A stretch of 64,000 nucleotides of DNA, from positions 248,001-312,000 of the forward strand of contig NZ_JALMEW010000005.1 in assembly GCF_023094245.1 (NCBI RefSeq), written 5' to 3'. The position numbers and the translations under genes are program-made. Below the pieces are notes generated by a model that made no database searches, was not told where the DNA came from, and saw nothing but the letters and a program-made list of their open reading frames with translations. The DNA comes from Halomonas getboli. GTDB lineage: Bacteria > Pseudomonadota > Gammaproteobacteria > Pseudomonadales > Halomonadaceae. Positions 16,710-25,496 of the stretch are shown one piece after another. Numbering within the stretch: the first letter of the stretch is position 1; each line of letters opens with the position of its first letter.

Positions 16710-18098
16710 ATGAACGAATCCCTCGAGCTCGATCAGGAAACCGCGGCGCTGAAGGTGCCGCCCCACTCGCTGGAGGCCGAGCAGTCGGTGCTCGGCGGGC
16801 TGATGCTCGACAATCAGGCCTGGGACAGCGTGTCCGACCGGCTGGTGGCCAACGACTTCTATCGCTACGAGCACCGCCTGATCTTCAACGTCATGGCGAC
16901 GCTGGCCGAGGAAGCACGGCCGCTGGACGTGGTGACCCTGTCCGAGGCGCTGGAGGGGCGCGACCAGCTCGAGACCGTGGGCGGCCTGGCCACGCTGGCG
17001 GAGCTGGCGCGCAACACGCCGTCGGCCAGCAACATCCGCGCCTACGCCGATATCGTTCGCGAGCGGGCCACCCTGCGCAAGCTGATCCACGCCGCCAACC
17101 AGGTCGCCGAGAGCGCCTTCGCGCCCCAGGGGCGGCCCGCCGACGAGCTGGTCAACGAGGCCGAGCGGCTGGTGTTCCAGATCAGCGAAGAGCGGCCGAA
17201 GGAAGGCGGCCCCGTCGGCATGAGCGACCTGCTGGCCAAGGCGGTGGATCGCATCGACGAGATGTTCAACATGCAGGGCGAGATGACCGGCCTGTCGACC
17301 GGCTTTCGCGACCTGGACGACATGACCTCCGGCCTGCAGCCCTCGGACCTGGTGATCGTCGCCGGGCGCCCCTCCATGGGCAAGACCACCTTCGCCATGA
17401 ACCTGGTCGAACACGCGGTGATCTCCAGTGACAAGCCGGTGATGGTGTTCTCCATGGAGATGCCCGGCGAGTCGATCATGCTGCGCATGCTGTCGTCGCT
17501 GGGGCGCATCGACCAGACCCGGGTACGGACCGGCCAGCTCGAGGACGAGGACTGGCCGCGGCTGACCTCGGCGGTCAACCTGCTCAAGGACAAGCAGCTG
17601 TTCATCGACGACACCGCGGCGCTGTCGCCCAACGAGATGCGCTCGCGGATCCGCCGCGTGGTGCGCGAGCACGGCAACCTGGCGCTGATCATGATCGACT
17701 ATCTTCAGCTGATGCAGGTGCCGGGGTTCTCCGAGAACCGCACCGGCGAGATCTCCGAGATCTCGCGCTCGCTCAAGGGCCTGGCCAAGGAGTTCGGCTG
17801 CCCGGTGGTGGCGCTGTCGCAGCTCAACCGCTCGCTGGAGCAGCGCCCCAACAAGCGCCCGGTGATGTCGGACCTGCGCGAGTCCGGCGCCATCGAGCAG
17901 GACGCCGACCTGATCGGCTTCGTCTACCGTGACGAGGTCTACAATCCGGACAACCCCGACAACCAGGGGCTGGCCGAATTCATCATCGGGAAGCAGCGTA
18001 ACGGGCCGATCGGCACGGTGCACATGGCCTTCATCGGCAAGTACACCCGCTTCGAGGACCTGGCGCCCGACAGCTACGGCGACACCTTCGGCGAGTGA
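16710..18098 (+). CDS. dnaB: Replicative DNA helicase DnaB
   Basis: 462 residues from the ATG at 16710. The N-terminal collar domain (KVPPHSLEAEQSVLGGLMLDNQ) is followed by a RecA-like motor with Walker A GRPSMGKTT (about residue 219) and Walker B LIMIDYLQLM. The hexamer unwinds DNA ahead of the replisome and recruits DnaG primase, whose gene is also in this window. No intein is present in the Walker A or DnaB-b sites. Earlier in-frame starts (GTG 16677, ATG 16698) are less likely: 16677 abuts a TAGAAT -10-like box and 16698 has no spacing from its GGAG. Confidence 0.97.
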   Translation: MNESLELDQETAALKVPPHSLEAEQSVLGGLMLDNQAWDSVSDRLVANDFYRYEHRLIFNVMATLAEEARPLDVVTLSEALEGRDQLETVGGLATLAELARNTPSASNIRAYADIVRERATLRKLIHAANQVAESAFAPQGRPADELVNEAERLVFQISEERPKEGGPVGMSDLLAKAVDRIDEMFNMQGEMTGLSTGFRDLDDMTSGLQPSDLVIVAGRPSMGKTTFAMNLVEHAVISSDKPVMVFSMEMPGESIMLRMLSSLGRIDQTRVRTGQLEDEDWPRLTSAVNLLKDKQLFIDDTAALSPNEMRSRIRRVVREHGNLALIMIDYLQLMQVPGFSENRTGEISEISRSLKGLAKEFGCPVVALSQLNRSLEQRPNKRPVMSDLRESGAIEQDADLIGFVYRDEVYNPDNPDNQGLAEFIIGKQRNGPIGTVHMAFIGKYTRFEDLAPDSYGDTFGE

Positions 18099-18102
18099 CC
18101 CC

Positions 18103-18130
18103 TTGAGCGGGGCGGTCGGCGCCGTATAAT
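18103..18130 (+). promoter_or_regulatory. Sigma-70 promoter of the 97-residue protein gene
   Basis: TTGAGC (18103-18108), 16-base spacer, consensus TATAAT (18125-18130). The start codon follows 38 bases later. Confidence 0.8.
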
Positions 18131-18168
18131 CCCCACCCCTCGAACAGCAGACACACTGGAGAAGCACC

Positions 18169-18462
18169 ATGGCAGGCGGATTTCAGCGCGGTAATCGGCG
18201 TCGCACCCCGAAACTCGAGGCGCGCGGCGAATTGCAGTCCGTGGAACGCGAAGGGCCGTTCAAGGAATGGCTGGGCATGCCGGACCTCTACCGCTATCAG
18301 CTGGTGGTGGACGGCGAGGACTACAGCTACCAGACCGAGGACTCGGAGCTGCCGGTGGCGGTCGGCGACCGGGTGGTGTTCCGCTACAAGGAGACCAAGG
18401 CCGGCAAGTGGGTCGACCGCAACTCCCTGGGCAAGGCGATCGATCCCTCCGACTACCAGTAA
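18169..18462 (+). CDS. Small protein of unknown function, 97 residues
   Basis: I do not recognise the family. The N-terminus is basic (FQRGNRRRTPKLEARGE), followed by a compact beta-rich segment (YRYQLVVDGEDYSYQT...VAVGDRVVFRYKETKAGKWVDRNSLG). Regularly spaced beta-strand residues and the VGDRVVFRYK pattern suggest a small OB-like or SH3-like barrel that could bind nucleic acid, but that is only inference. No signal peptide or membrane segment. It has its own consensus promoter and an RBS (GGAGAAG), so it is very probably expressed. Confidence 0.75.
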   Translation: MAGGFQRGNRRRTPKLEARGELQSVEREGPFKEWLGMPDLYRYQLVVDGEDYSYQTEDSELPVAVGDRVVFRYKETKAGKWVDRNSLGKAIDPSDYQ

Positions 18463-18623
18463 CTTCGCCGGACGGCGGGTCGTTCCCGCCGGGCGTTCCC
18501 CGCCGGGCGGAACCCTCGGTGCCCTCCACCGGTCTCAGGGCGATACGACAACGTCATCATCATGTCATCTGACCGCATGAGACTGTGTCAGCATTCATCC
18601 TGAACGATCCCGATGGAGGGACC

Positions 18624-18926
18624 ATGGACTTCAACGACCTCAAGGCCTTCGTGGCCCATCATGACAACTTCGAGATCCGCGTGATCAGCCACGCCGGCAG
18701 CCGCGTCTACCAGGTCGAGCTGGAAGACATCGAGGGCCAGCGTTATCTGCTGACCCGGCGCGGCAAGCCGATGTTGTTCCGCGCCCTCGACGACGTCTAC
18801 CTCGAGCTCAAGCGCGCCGGCATCCATCGCGCCTACCTGGTGCAGTACGTGGCGCACGACGAGATGATCGGCCGCGACGCGCACTACCACGACGCGCTCA
18901 GCTCGCGCATGCCGCTGGTGTTCTAA
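18624..18926 (+). CDS. DUF6482 family protein
   Basis: 100 residues from the ATG behind TGGAGGG. The sequence MDFNDLKAFVAHHDNFEIRV...GSRVYQVELEDIEG...DDVYLELKRAGIHRAYLVQ fits DUF6482, a family I know mainly from Halomonas and Pseudomonas. Function unknown. Cytosolic, alpha/beta, no motif to suggest catalysis. It lies 161 bases after the small gene at 18169 and converges on the minus-strand DCC gene. Confidence 0.75.
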   Translation: MDFNDLKAFVAHHDNFEIRVISHAGSRVYQVELEDIEGQRYLLTRRGKPMLFRALDDVYLELKRAGIHRAYLVQYVAHDEMIGRDAHYHDALSSRMPLVF

Positions 18927-19116
18927 CCAGCGCGCGGCACCTTTTCCCGACCTTCCATTCACCGCCCCGTTTCCGGCCTCCCGCCGCCCCACCGACCTGC
19001 CACCGCGCGCCCTGACGCGAACACACGATCCTTCTGGTGGCATGTTCTCTCCGCATGTTCCTCGCTTCGCTCCCGGCGTCGTTTCGCTGGATTTCCCGGC
19101 CTGTTTTCTGAATCGG

Positions 19117-19539
19117 CTAGCGTCTGCTGGCACGCGAGCGTCTCCGCCAGGCCTGCCATCGCTCGCCCAGCCCGACCCGATAGCGGGCGAAGAGCGCGTA
19201 GCCGCGATCGACGCCCCAGGCGAGCCCCGGCAGCATCGAGATCGCCACCAGGCGTCGATGGCCCAGCACCGCGTAGAGCGCACGGCTGGCGTCCATGCCC
19301 ACGAACCAGCGGCCCTCGGCGTCGCGCAGATGCAGGCGCCCCATCATGCTGTCGAACGAGCGGCCCCAGTCGGCGGCGACGTCGGTCGTCTGAATGTCGA
19401 CCAGCCGAATCCGATCGCGGTGTGGATGCCGCTCGAGCCAGGCGATCTCGCGCTGGCAGAAGGGGCAGTGGCCGTCGTGGAAGAGCGTCACCGGCGCGGT
19501 GGCATGACGGGGCGAGATGGGCTGCGGTGCGTGGGCCAT
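19117..19539 (-). CDS. DCC-family thiol-disulfide oxidoreductase-like protein (DUF393)
   Basis: 140 residues. The defining motif is LFHDGHCPFCQREIAWL near residues 19-35, a CxxC pair in the DGxCPxC context of the DCC (YuxK-like) family, which has a thioredoxin-like fold. Its start overlaps the stop of the photolyase gene by one base (TGATG), so the two are translationally coupled. Redox partner or substrate unknown. It could support the neighbouring Fe-S photolyase, for instance in thiol chemistry, but this rests only on gene order. Confidence 0.85.
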   Translation of the reverse strand: MAHAPQPISPRHATAPVTLFHDGHCPFCQREIAWLERHPHRDRIRLVDIQTTDVAADWGRSFDSMMGRLHLRDAEGRWFVGMDASRALYAVLGHRRLVAISMLPGLAWGVDRGYALFARYRVGLGERWQAWRRRSRASRR

Positions 19540-21146
19540 CAGCAGGGCTCCCGATCGTTTAGGGATTTGGTGTCGGCCGCGTCGCGATAGCCGGCCAGGT
19601 GCTCTCCCTGGCCATAGGCCGGCTCGGTCTCGAGCCCGGCGAGGAAGGCCTCGGCCTGGTCGCGCATCGCCGCACGCCTGTCGTCGGACATGCGATCCAG
19701 CGAGCCGTAGATCAGCTTCATGCGGTGATTGCCCGACAGCGCCTCGCGGTGGGTCTCGAGGAAGCGCCAGTAGAGGCTGTTGAGCGGGCAGGCGTTCTCG
19801 CCGACGACCCGCCTGGGGTCGAAGCGGCAGTGCCGACAATGGTCCGACATGCGATCGATGTACTTGCCCGAGGCGCAGTAAGGCTTGGAGCCCATCAGGC
19901 CGCCGTCGCCGTGCAGCACCATGCCCAGGGTATTGGGCAGCTCGACCCACTCGCAGGCGTCGGCGTAGACCGCCAGATACCAGTCGCACAGCGCCGACGG
20001 CGCCACGTCGCACAGCAGCGCGAAGTTGCCGGTGACCATCAGCCGCTGGATGTGATGGGCGTAGGCGTTGTCGCGGGTCATCTCGATGGCGCGCTTGAGG
20101 CAGCGCAGCTCGGTGTCGCCGCTCCAGTAGAAGGCCGGCAGGCCGCGATTCGCGGCCAGGGCATTGGCACGCTTGTAGTCGGGCATGCGCGTCCAGTAGA
20201 GGCCGCGCACGTATTCGCGCCAGCCCAGTATCTGGCGAATGAAGCCCTCCGCCGAGTTGAGCGGCGCGCGTCCCTCGCGAAACTCACGCTCGGCGCCCTC
20301 GCACACCTCCCGGGGCGAGAGCAGGCCGAGGTTCAGCGCCGCCGACAGCCGCGAGTGGAACAGGAAGGGGGCGTCGTCGCTGATGGCGTCCTGCCAGCGG
20401 CCGAAGTCGGGCAGCAGTTCGGCGAGGAAGTGGCGCAGATCGGCCAGCGCCTGGCGCCTCGTCACCGGCCAGTGGAAGCCCGCGAGGTCGCCGAAGTGAT
20501 CGCCGAAGTGCTCCTCCACCAGCGCCATGACCTCGCGGGTGACGTCACTTCGGCGATGGCGAGGCGGGACAGGCACCTCGAGGCGTTCGGGCAGCGGCTC
20601 GCGGTTGTCGTGATCGTAGTTCCAGCGCCCGCCGGCGGGCTGGTCGCCGTCCATCAGCAGGCCGGTGCGCCGGCGCATCTCGCGGTAGAAGTATTCCAGG
20701 CGCGGCGACTTGCGTCCCTGCTCCCAGGCGGCGAAGTCGTCCGGCGTGGCGTAGAAGCGATCGTCCTCCATCAGGCGCCAGGGCAGGGCGGCGTCCTCGC
20801 GTTCGCGCATGGCCTGCCACAGTCGCCACTCGCCGGGGCGCACGACGTGGATCGCGTCACAGCCGTACAGCCGCGCCAGGCGCTCGGCCTCGTCGAGCAG
20901 CGTATGGGCGTTGTCCGGGGCGTCCAGGGCGCTGTAGTGCACGTCATGGCCGCGGTCGCGCAGCTCGGCCGCGAAGTGGCGCATGGCGGACAGCACCAGC
21001 GCGATCTTCTGCGGATGATGGGGCACGTAACGGCCTTCCTCGGCGACCTCGCACATGGCGACGATGGCCCCCGGCGGCGTCTCGCGCAGGCTCGGCAGGT
21101 CGTGGCTGAGCTGATCGCCGAGCACCAGGATCAGAGGACGAGGCAT
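19539..21146 (-). CDS. phrB: Prokaryotic (6-4) photolyase, FeS-BCP cryptochrome/photolyase family
   Basis: 535 residues. It belongs to the iron-sulfur bacterial cryptochrome/photolyase group, which repairs (6-4) photoproducts with FAD, a lumazine-type antenna and a 4Fe-4S cluster. The four cluster cysteines are C349 (ELRCLKRAIE), C437 and C440 (HCRHC) and C453 (NACPLNSLYW), a spacing matching Agrobacterium PhrB almost exactly. The N-terminal antenna domain starts PRPLILVLGDQLSHDL. It is followed by the coupled DCC gene. The upstream region carries a perfect inverted repeat (21166-21193). Confidence 0.93.
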   Translation of the reverse strand: MPRPLILVLGDQLSHDLPSLRETPPGAIVAMCEVAEEGRYVPHHPQKIALVLSAMRHFAAELRDRGHDVHYSALDAPDNAHTLLDEAERLARLYGCDAIHVVRPGEWRLWQAMREREDAALPWRLMEDDRFYATPDDFAAWEQGRKSPRLEYFYREMRRRTGLLMDGDQPAGGRWNYDHDNREPLPERLEVPVPPRHRRSDVTREVMALVEEHFGDHFGDLAGFHWPVTRRQALADLRHFLAELLPDFGRWQDAISDDAPFLFHSRLSAALNLGLLSPREVCEGAEREFREGRAPLNSAEGFIRQILGWREYVRGLYWTRMPDYKRANALAANRGLPAFYWSGDTELRCLKRAIEMTRDNAYAHHIQRLMVTGNFALLCDVAPSALCDWYLAVYADACEWVELPNTLGMVLHGDGGLMGSKPYCASGKYIDRMSDHCRHCRFDPRRVVGENACPLNSLYWRFLETHREALSGNHRMKLIYGSLDRMSDDRRAAMRDQAEAFLAGLETEPAYGQGEHLAGYRDAADTKSLNDREPC

Positions 21147-21165
21147 AGTTCACCATAAGTTATAC

Positions 21166-21193
21166 AAATGTCGTTGATAGTATAACGACATTT
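21166..21193. promoter_or_regulatory. Perfect inverted repeat upstream of the (6-4) photolyase gene, candidate operator
   Basis: Arms AAATGTCGTT (21166-21175) and AACGACATTT (21184-21193) around an 8-base AT-rich centre (GATAGTAT). It lies 20-47 bases upstream of the photolyase start. The adjacent GTTATACAAAT (21159-21169) also fits the 11-bp pattern nnTnTACAnnn. On the minus strand TATACT and TATAAC offer possible -10 boxes. Confidence 0.5.
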
Positions 21194-21265
21194 CGCCCGA
21201 TCGCCCGCGGTGGTAGGCTAGGTCCCATCAGTTTCGTCTCATGTCGATCACGGGGAACGCGCGCC

Positions 21266-22351
21266 ATGGCAGCCTTCGAGCACTCATCCGATGCCGAGCA
21301 GGACTCACCGGGAGAAGGGCGGCTGCGGCACGCGCCCGCCGACCATCCCTCGCTGCCTCGCGCCAAGGTCGGGGTGGTGCTGGTCAACCTCGGCACGCCG
21401 GATGCCACCGACTACCGGTCGATGCGTCGCTACCTCAGCGAGTTCCTGTCCGACCGCCGGGTCGTCGATCATCCGCGCTGGCTGTGGCAGCCGCTGCTGC
21501 AGCTGGTGATCCTGGCCCGGCGGCCGTTCGTCTCCGGCGAGGCCTATCGCAGCATCTGGAACGAGGAGCTGGACGAGAGCCCGCTGCTGACCATCACCCG
21601 GCAGCAGACCGCCCGGCTGGCCGAGCGCCTCGAGGCGGCCTACGGCGACCGGGTCGAGGTGGATTTCTGCATGCGCTATGGCAACCCCTCCACCGACAGC
21701 GTGCTGCGCCGGCTGCAGGCCCGCGGCTGCGAGCGCATCCTGTTCTTCCCGCTCTACCCGCAGTACGGCTCGCCGACCACCGCCACCGCCAACGACCAGG
21801 CCTTCCGCACGCTGATGCGCCTCAAATGGCAGCCGGCGATCCGCACCGTGCCCGCCTATTACCGGCACCCGTCCTATCTCGAGGCGCTGTCCGCCTCGGT
21901 GCGCGAGGCCTATGACGCCGCCGAGACGGCCCCGGAGGTGCTGGTGGCCTCCTACCACGGCGTGCCCAAGCGCTATCTCGACCAAGGCGATCCCTACTAC
22001 TGTCACTGTCGCCAGACCACTCGGCTGCTCCAGGAACGGTTGGAGATGCCGGATGAGGCGATCGAGACCACCTTTCAGTCCAAGTTCGGGCCCGAGGAGT
22101 GGGTCGGGCCGGCCACCGTCGAGCGGGTCGCCGAGCTGGCTCGCGAGGGGCGCAGGCACATCGCGGTAATCTCGCCGGCCTTCTCCGCCGACTGCGTGGA
22201 GACTCTGGAGGAGATCCAGCAGGAGATCCGCGACGCCTTCCTCGAGGCCGGTGGCGAGACCTTTACCTACGTGCCCTGCCTGAACGACCGCGAGGATCAC
22301 GTCACCGCGCTGGAGGCGATCGCCCTCCAGGAGCTCTCGGGCTGGCTCTAG
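21266..22351 (+). CDS. hemH: Ferrochelatase
   Basis: 361 residues. It inserts ferrous iron into protoporphyrin IX, the last step of heme synthesis. Signature parts: VGVVLVNLGTPDAT near the N-terminus, MRYGNPS, PLYPQYGSPTTA, the catalytic histidine in ASYHGVPKRYLDQGDPYYCHC, and a conserved glutamate in SADCVETLEEI. About 30 extra N-terminal residues precede the family core, so the ATG at 21266 is probable but not certain. Divergent from the photolyase gene and closed by a bidirectional terminator. Confidence 0.96.
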   Translation: MAAFEHSSDAEQDSPGEGRLRHAPADHPSLPRAKVGVVLVNLGTPDATDYRSMRRYLSEFLSDRRVVDHPRWLWQPLLQLVILARRPFVSGEAYRSIWNEELDESPLLTITRQQTARLAERLEAAYGDRVEVDFCMRYGNPSTDSVLRRLQARGCERILFFPLYPQYGSPTTATANDQAFRTLMRLKWQPAIRTVPAYYRHPSYLEALSASVREAYDAAETAPEVLVASYHGVPKRYLDQGDPYYCHCRQTTRLLQERLEMPDEAIETTFQSKFGPEEWVGPATVERVAELAREGRRHIAVISPAFSADCVETLEEIQQEIRDAFLEAGGETFTYVPCLNDREDHVTALEAIALQELSGWL

Positions 22352-22384
22352 CCTCGTGCCGGCAGAATAGGATGAGCAAAAGAA

Positions 22385-22410
22385 CAGGCGGCCCCAGGAG
22401 GGGCCGCCTG
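22385..22410. terminator. Bidirectional hairpin between hemH and mrpG
   Basis: Perfect 11-bp stem, CAGGCGGCCCC and GGGGCCGCCTG, with an AGGA loop. Flanked by AAAAGAA on one side and, a few bases away, GCGTTTTG on the other, so it can act for both convergent transcripts. Confidence 0.75.
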
Positions 22411-22439
22411 CTGCGTTTTGCCGCGAGGCACGTCGGCCG

Positions 22440-22868
22440 TCAGCGGTCGCTCGGGCGCTTGTCGAGGGTGACGGGGTCGCGGTCGGCGGGCCCGCCCGGG
22501 GACATCGGGGTCTGGCCGACCTCCTCGTCCTGCAGTTCCACCGGGTGTCCGCGGGTCTTGTCGACGTAGCGCAGCTGCAGGTGCAGGCCGGTCTTGGCCA
22601 GCAGGTGAGCGCTCACCGGGGCGGTAATGAACAGGAACAGGGTGATCAGCATGTCCTGCACCACCGGCTGACCGTTGAGGATGCCGAAATAGCCCATCGA
22701 GGCGATCAGGATGCAGCCGATGCCCAGGGTGGTGGCCTTGGTCGGCCCGTGCAGGCGCATGTAGAAGTCGCGCAGGTGCGCCATGCCCAGCGAGCCGATG
22801 AAGGCAAAGGTCCCGCCGGCGATCAGCAGCAGCGAGATGATCGCCTCGAGAATCACGTATAGCGTCAT
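22440..22868 (-). CDS. mrpG: Na+/H+ antiporter subunit G
   Basis: 142 residues with three transmembrane helices (residues 7-27, 46-62, 68-88) and the family core GSLGMAHLRDFYMRLHGPTKATTLG. It is a small accessory subunit of the multi-subunit Mrp/Mnh/Pha antiporter, which expels sodium in exchange for protons and supports growth at high salt and pH. Last gene of the operon, 12 bases after mrpF. The hydrophilic tail of about 50 residues is longer than in many MrpG proteins. Confidence 0.92.
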   Translation of the reverse strand: MTLYVILEAIISLLLIAGGTFAFIGSLGMAHLRDFYMRLHGPTKATTLGIGCILIASMGYFGILNGQPVVQDMLITLFLFITAPVSAHLLAKTGLHLQLRYVDKTRGHPVELQDEEVGQTPMSPGGPADRDPVTLDKRPSDR

Positions 22869-22880
22869 GCCGGTCGCCTC

Positions 22881-23150
22881 CTATTCGATGATGTCGCCGC
22901 GCAGCAGATACTTGCAGACCGCCACGGTGCCGATGAAACCGAGCATGGCGATCAGCACCGCCGCCTCGAAGTAGGTCTTGGTGCCGAGCCACAGGCCGAG
23001 CAGCACGATCAGGGCGATGGAGTTCACGTACATGGTGTCCAGCGCCAGGATACGGTCGGGCAGGCTGGGGCCTACCGTCAGGCGAAAGGCGTTGAGCAGC
23101 AGGGCCAGCATCACCAGCGTCAGGCTGATCTTCAGCGCGATGTCTAGCAT
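22881..23150 (-). CDS. mrpF: Na+/H+ antiporter subunit F
   Basis: 89 residues, three transmembrane helices, typical core FRLTVGPSLPDRILALDTMYVNSIALIVLLG. Subunit of the Mrp complex. Overlaps the end of mrpE by 7 bases, so translation is coupled. Confidence 0.93.
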   Translation of the reverse strand: MLDIALKISLTLVMLALLLNAFRLTVGPSLPDRILALDTMYVNSIALIVLLGLWLGTKTYFEAAVLIAMLGFIGTVAVCKYLLRGDIIE

Positions 23151-23641
23151 TCGTAGATCTCCTTGAGCGGGCGCTCGTAGCGTTCGCGGATCTGTTCGAT
23201 CAGCGCCTCGTCGTCTTCGGCATCCAGGGCGTGGATCAGCAGCGTCTTGCCGTCCATGCGCACGTTGGCCGATACCGTGCCCGGGGTCAGGCTGATGGTG
23301 CTGGCCAGCAGGGTGATGGTGAAGCGCTCCTCCAGCATCAGCGGGTATTCCACGAAGTGGGGCCGCGACCGCCGCCAGGGATTGAGGATCAGCCAGGCGA
23401 CCTGGAAGTTGGCGACCACGATGTCACCCAGCACGCGCAGGATGTAGCGCAGCAGCAGGCCGGGGCGCTTGACCCGCGGCTGGACGTCCCAGAAGCGATG
23501 GGTCAGCAGCGGGATGGCGATGGCCAGGGCGCCGCCCAGCAGGATCTGGCCGAAGGCCAGGCTGCGTACCAGCAGCAACCACACCACCAGCAGCAGCAGC
23601 GACAGCATCGGGATCGGCAGCCAGGAACGAGGACGGATCAT
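23144..23641 (-). CDS. mrpE: Na+/H+ antiporter subunit E
   Basis: 165 residues with two N-terminal transmembrane helices (residues 12-27 and 31-46) and a cytosolic part with STISLTPGTVSANV, the MrpE signature. The start is the ATG sharing ATGA with the mrpD stop (4-base overlap). Confidence 0.93.
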   Translation of the reverse strand: MIRPRSWLPIPMLSLLLLVVWLLLVRSLAFGQILLGGALAIAIPLLTHRFWDVQPRVKRPGLLLRYILRVLGDIVVANFQVAWLILNPWRRSRPHFVEYPLMLEERFTITLLASTISLTPGTVSANVRMDGKTLLIHALDAEDDEALIEQIRERYERPLKEIYEC

Positions 23642-25149
23642 GAGGCGTCTCCAGCGTCGGACAGCAGGGTGCGAACCATGGCATCGGGGTTGGCCAGCTG
23701 CTCGGCGGCGGCACGGGTGTAGTCGCTGACCGGGCCGGCCAGTGCCACCAGCAGCGGCGAGGTGGCCAGCAGCAGGGTCACGCCGACCCACTGCTGACGG
23801 GGCAGCGGCTCGCCGTCACTCTCGCCCTTCTGGCTGCGCCAGAACAGCGTCGAGCCGGCCCGTGACAGGGCGATGATGGCGCCCAGGCCGCTCGCCAGCA
23901 GCAGCGGCCACAGCCACGGCTGCTGCTCGGCGCTGGCGGCGTCGAGCAGCAGTGCCTTGCCGATGGCGCCGGACAGCGGCGGCAGGCCGGCCACGGCCAC
24001 GGCGCCGGCCATGAACAGCATCGACAGGGCCCCGCCCTGGGTCAGCGGCCGGCCGCGGACGATGCGGGTGCCGGCCTTGCCGCGCTGTAGGCCGATCATC
24101 TCGGCGAGCAGGAACAGCCCGCCGGTGACCAGGGTGCTGTGCACCAGGTAGTAGAGCAGCGAGCCGGTGGCCTCGACCGATCCCATGCCGAGGCCGGCCA
24201 GCAGTGTGCCCACCGAGACCAGCACCAGGTAGGCCACCAGCAGGCGCAGGTCGCGGGCGGCCAGCACGCCGAGGGTGGCCACGGCCAGGGTCGCCAGCGA
24301 CAGCCACCACACCCAGGGCTGCTGCAGGGCGGCCAGGCTGCCGGCCTGTTCGCCGAACACCAGCGAATAGACCCTCAGGATGGCGTAGATGCCGACCTTG
24401 GTCATGATGGCGAACAGCGCCGCCACCGGGGCCGGAGCCGCCGCATAGGCCCGCGGCAGCCAGAAGTACAGCGGCAGGATGGCGGCCTTGAGCCCGAACA
24501 CCACCAGCAGCAGCAGGGCGCCGGCGGTCACCAGGCCCGAGCGTTCGGCGGGCAGTTCGGCGATGCGCGCCGCCATGTCGGCCATGTTCAGGGTGCCGGT
24601 GGCGCCGTAGAGGGTGCCCACGGCGATCAGGAACAGCGACGAGCCGGCCAGGTTGAGCACCACGTAGTGCACCGCCGCCTGGGTGCGCGACTTGCCGCCG
24701 CCGTGAAGCAGCAGCGCGTAGGAGGCCAGCAGCAGCACCTCGAAGAACACGAACAGGTTGAACAGGTCGCCGGTCAGGAAGGCGCCGTTGATCCCCATCA
24801 GCTGCAGCTGGAAGAGGCCGTGGAAGTTGCTGCCCTGCTCGTCGTCGCCGCCGCAGGCGAAGATCACGCAGCCCAGCGCCAGCACCGAGGTCAGCAGCAC
24901 CATCAGCGCCGAGAGGCGGTCGAGCACCAGCACGATGCCGAATGGCGGCTGCCAGTCGCCCAGGGCGTAATAGGCGATCTCGCCGCTCGAGGCGCGATCG
25001 ACCAGCAGCGCGGACACGACCACCAGCGCCAGGGTGGCGCCGACGCCGAGCCAGCGCTTGGTACGCGGGCTGCCGTGGCGCGTGCGCAGCAGCAGCACGC
25101 CGGCGATCAGCGGCAGGACGACGGGCAGCACGATCAGGTGAGGGCTCAT
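23638..25149 (-). CDS. mrpD: Na+/H+ antiporter subunit D
   Basis: 503 residues, 14 predicted helices, a proton-translocating subunit homologous to complex I NuoM/NuoN. Conserved features include the membrane glutamate in LFVFFEVLLLASYALL and the lysine in FGLKAAILPLYFWLPRAYAAAP. Its start overlaps the mrpC stop by 4 bases (ATGA). Confidence 0.95.
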   Translation of the reverse strand: MSPHLIVLPVVLPLIAGVLLLRTRHGSPRTKRWLGVGATLALVVVSALLVDRASSGEIAYYALGDWQPPFGIVLVLDRLSALMVLLTSVLALGCVIFACGGDDEQGSNFHGLFQLQLMGINGAFLTGDLFNLFVFFEVLLLASYALLLHGGGKSRTQAAVHYVVLNLAGSSLFLIAVGTLYGATGTLNMADMAARIAELPAERSGLVTAGALLLLVVFGLKAAILPLYFWLPRAYAAAPAPVAALFAIMTKVGIYAILRVYSLVFGEQAGSLAALQQPWVWWLSLATLAVATLGVLAARDLRLLVAYLVLVSVGTLLAGLGMGSVEATGSLLYYLVHSTLVTGGLFLLAEMIGLQRGKAGTRIVRGRPLTQGGALSMLFMAGAVAVAGLPPLSGAIGKALLLDAASAEQQPWLWPLLLASGLGAIIALSRAGSTLFWRSQKGESDGEPLPRQQWVGVTLLLATSPLLVALAGPVSDYTRAAAEQLANPDAMVRTLLSDAGDAS

Positions 25150-25496
25150 CGACGGTTCTCCTCTCGCTCGTCGCGACCGCGGCCGCCGTCGACGTGGTCG
25201 TTGCCCATGTCGCCCCGGGCGCGCATCGCCAGGATCACCGCGAAGGCGGTCATGGCGAAGCCGATGACGATGGCGGTCAGCACCAGCGCCTGGGGCAGCG
25301 GATCGGCGTAGGTCGTCTTGCCGTCGATGATCGTGGCGCCGTCGGTGGTCAGCCCGCCCATCGAGAACAGGAACAGGTTGACCGCATAGGACAGCAGGGT
25401 CAGTCCCACCACCACGGGGAAGGTCCGTCCCCGCAGGATCAGATAGAGGCCACAGGCGCTGAGCACGCCGGTGGTGATGGCGTAGAGGCTTTCCAT
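25146..25496 (-). CDS. mrpC: Na+/H+ antiporter subunit C
   Basis: 116 residues, three helices, NuoK-like (GLYLILRGRTFPVVVGLTLLSYAVNLFLF and ADPLPQALVLTAIVIGFAMTAF). The tail HVDGGRGRDEREENRR is hydrophilic. The start overlaps the mrpA stop by one base (TGATG). Confidence 0.95.
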   Translation of the reverse strand: MESLYAITTGVLSACGLYLILRGRTFPVVVGLTLLSYAVNLFLFSMGGLTTDGATIIDGKTTYADPLPQALVLTAIVIGFAMTAFAVILAMRARGDMGNDHVDGGRGRDEREENRR

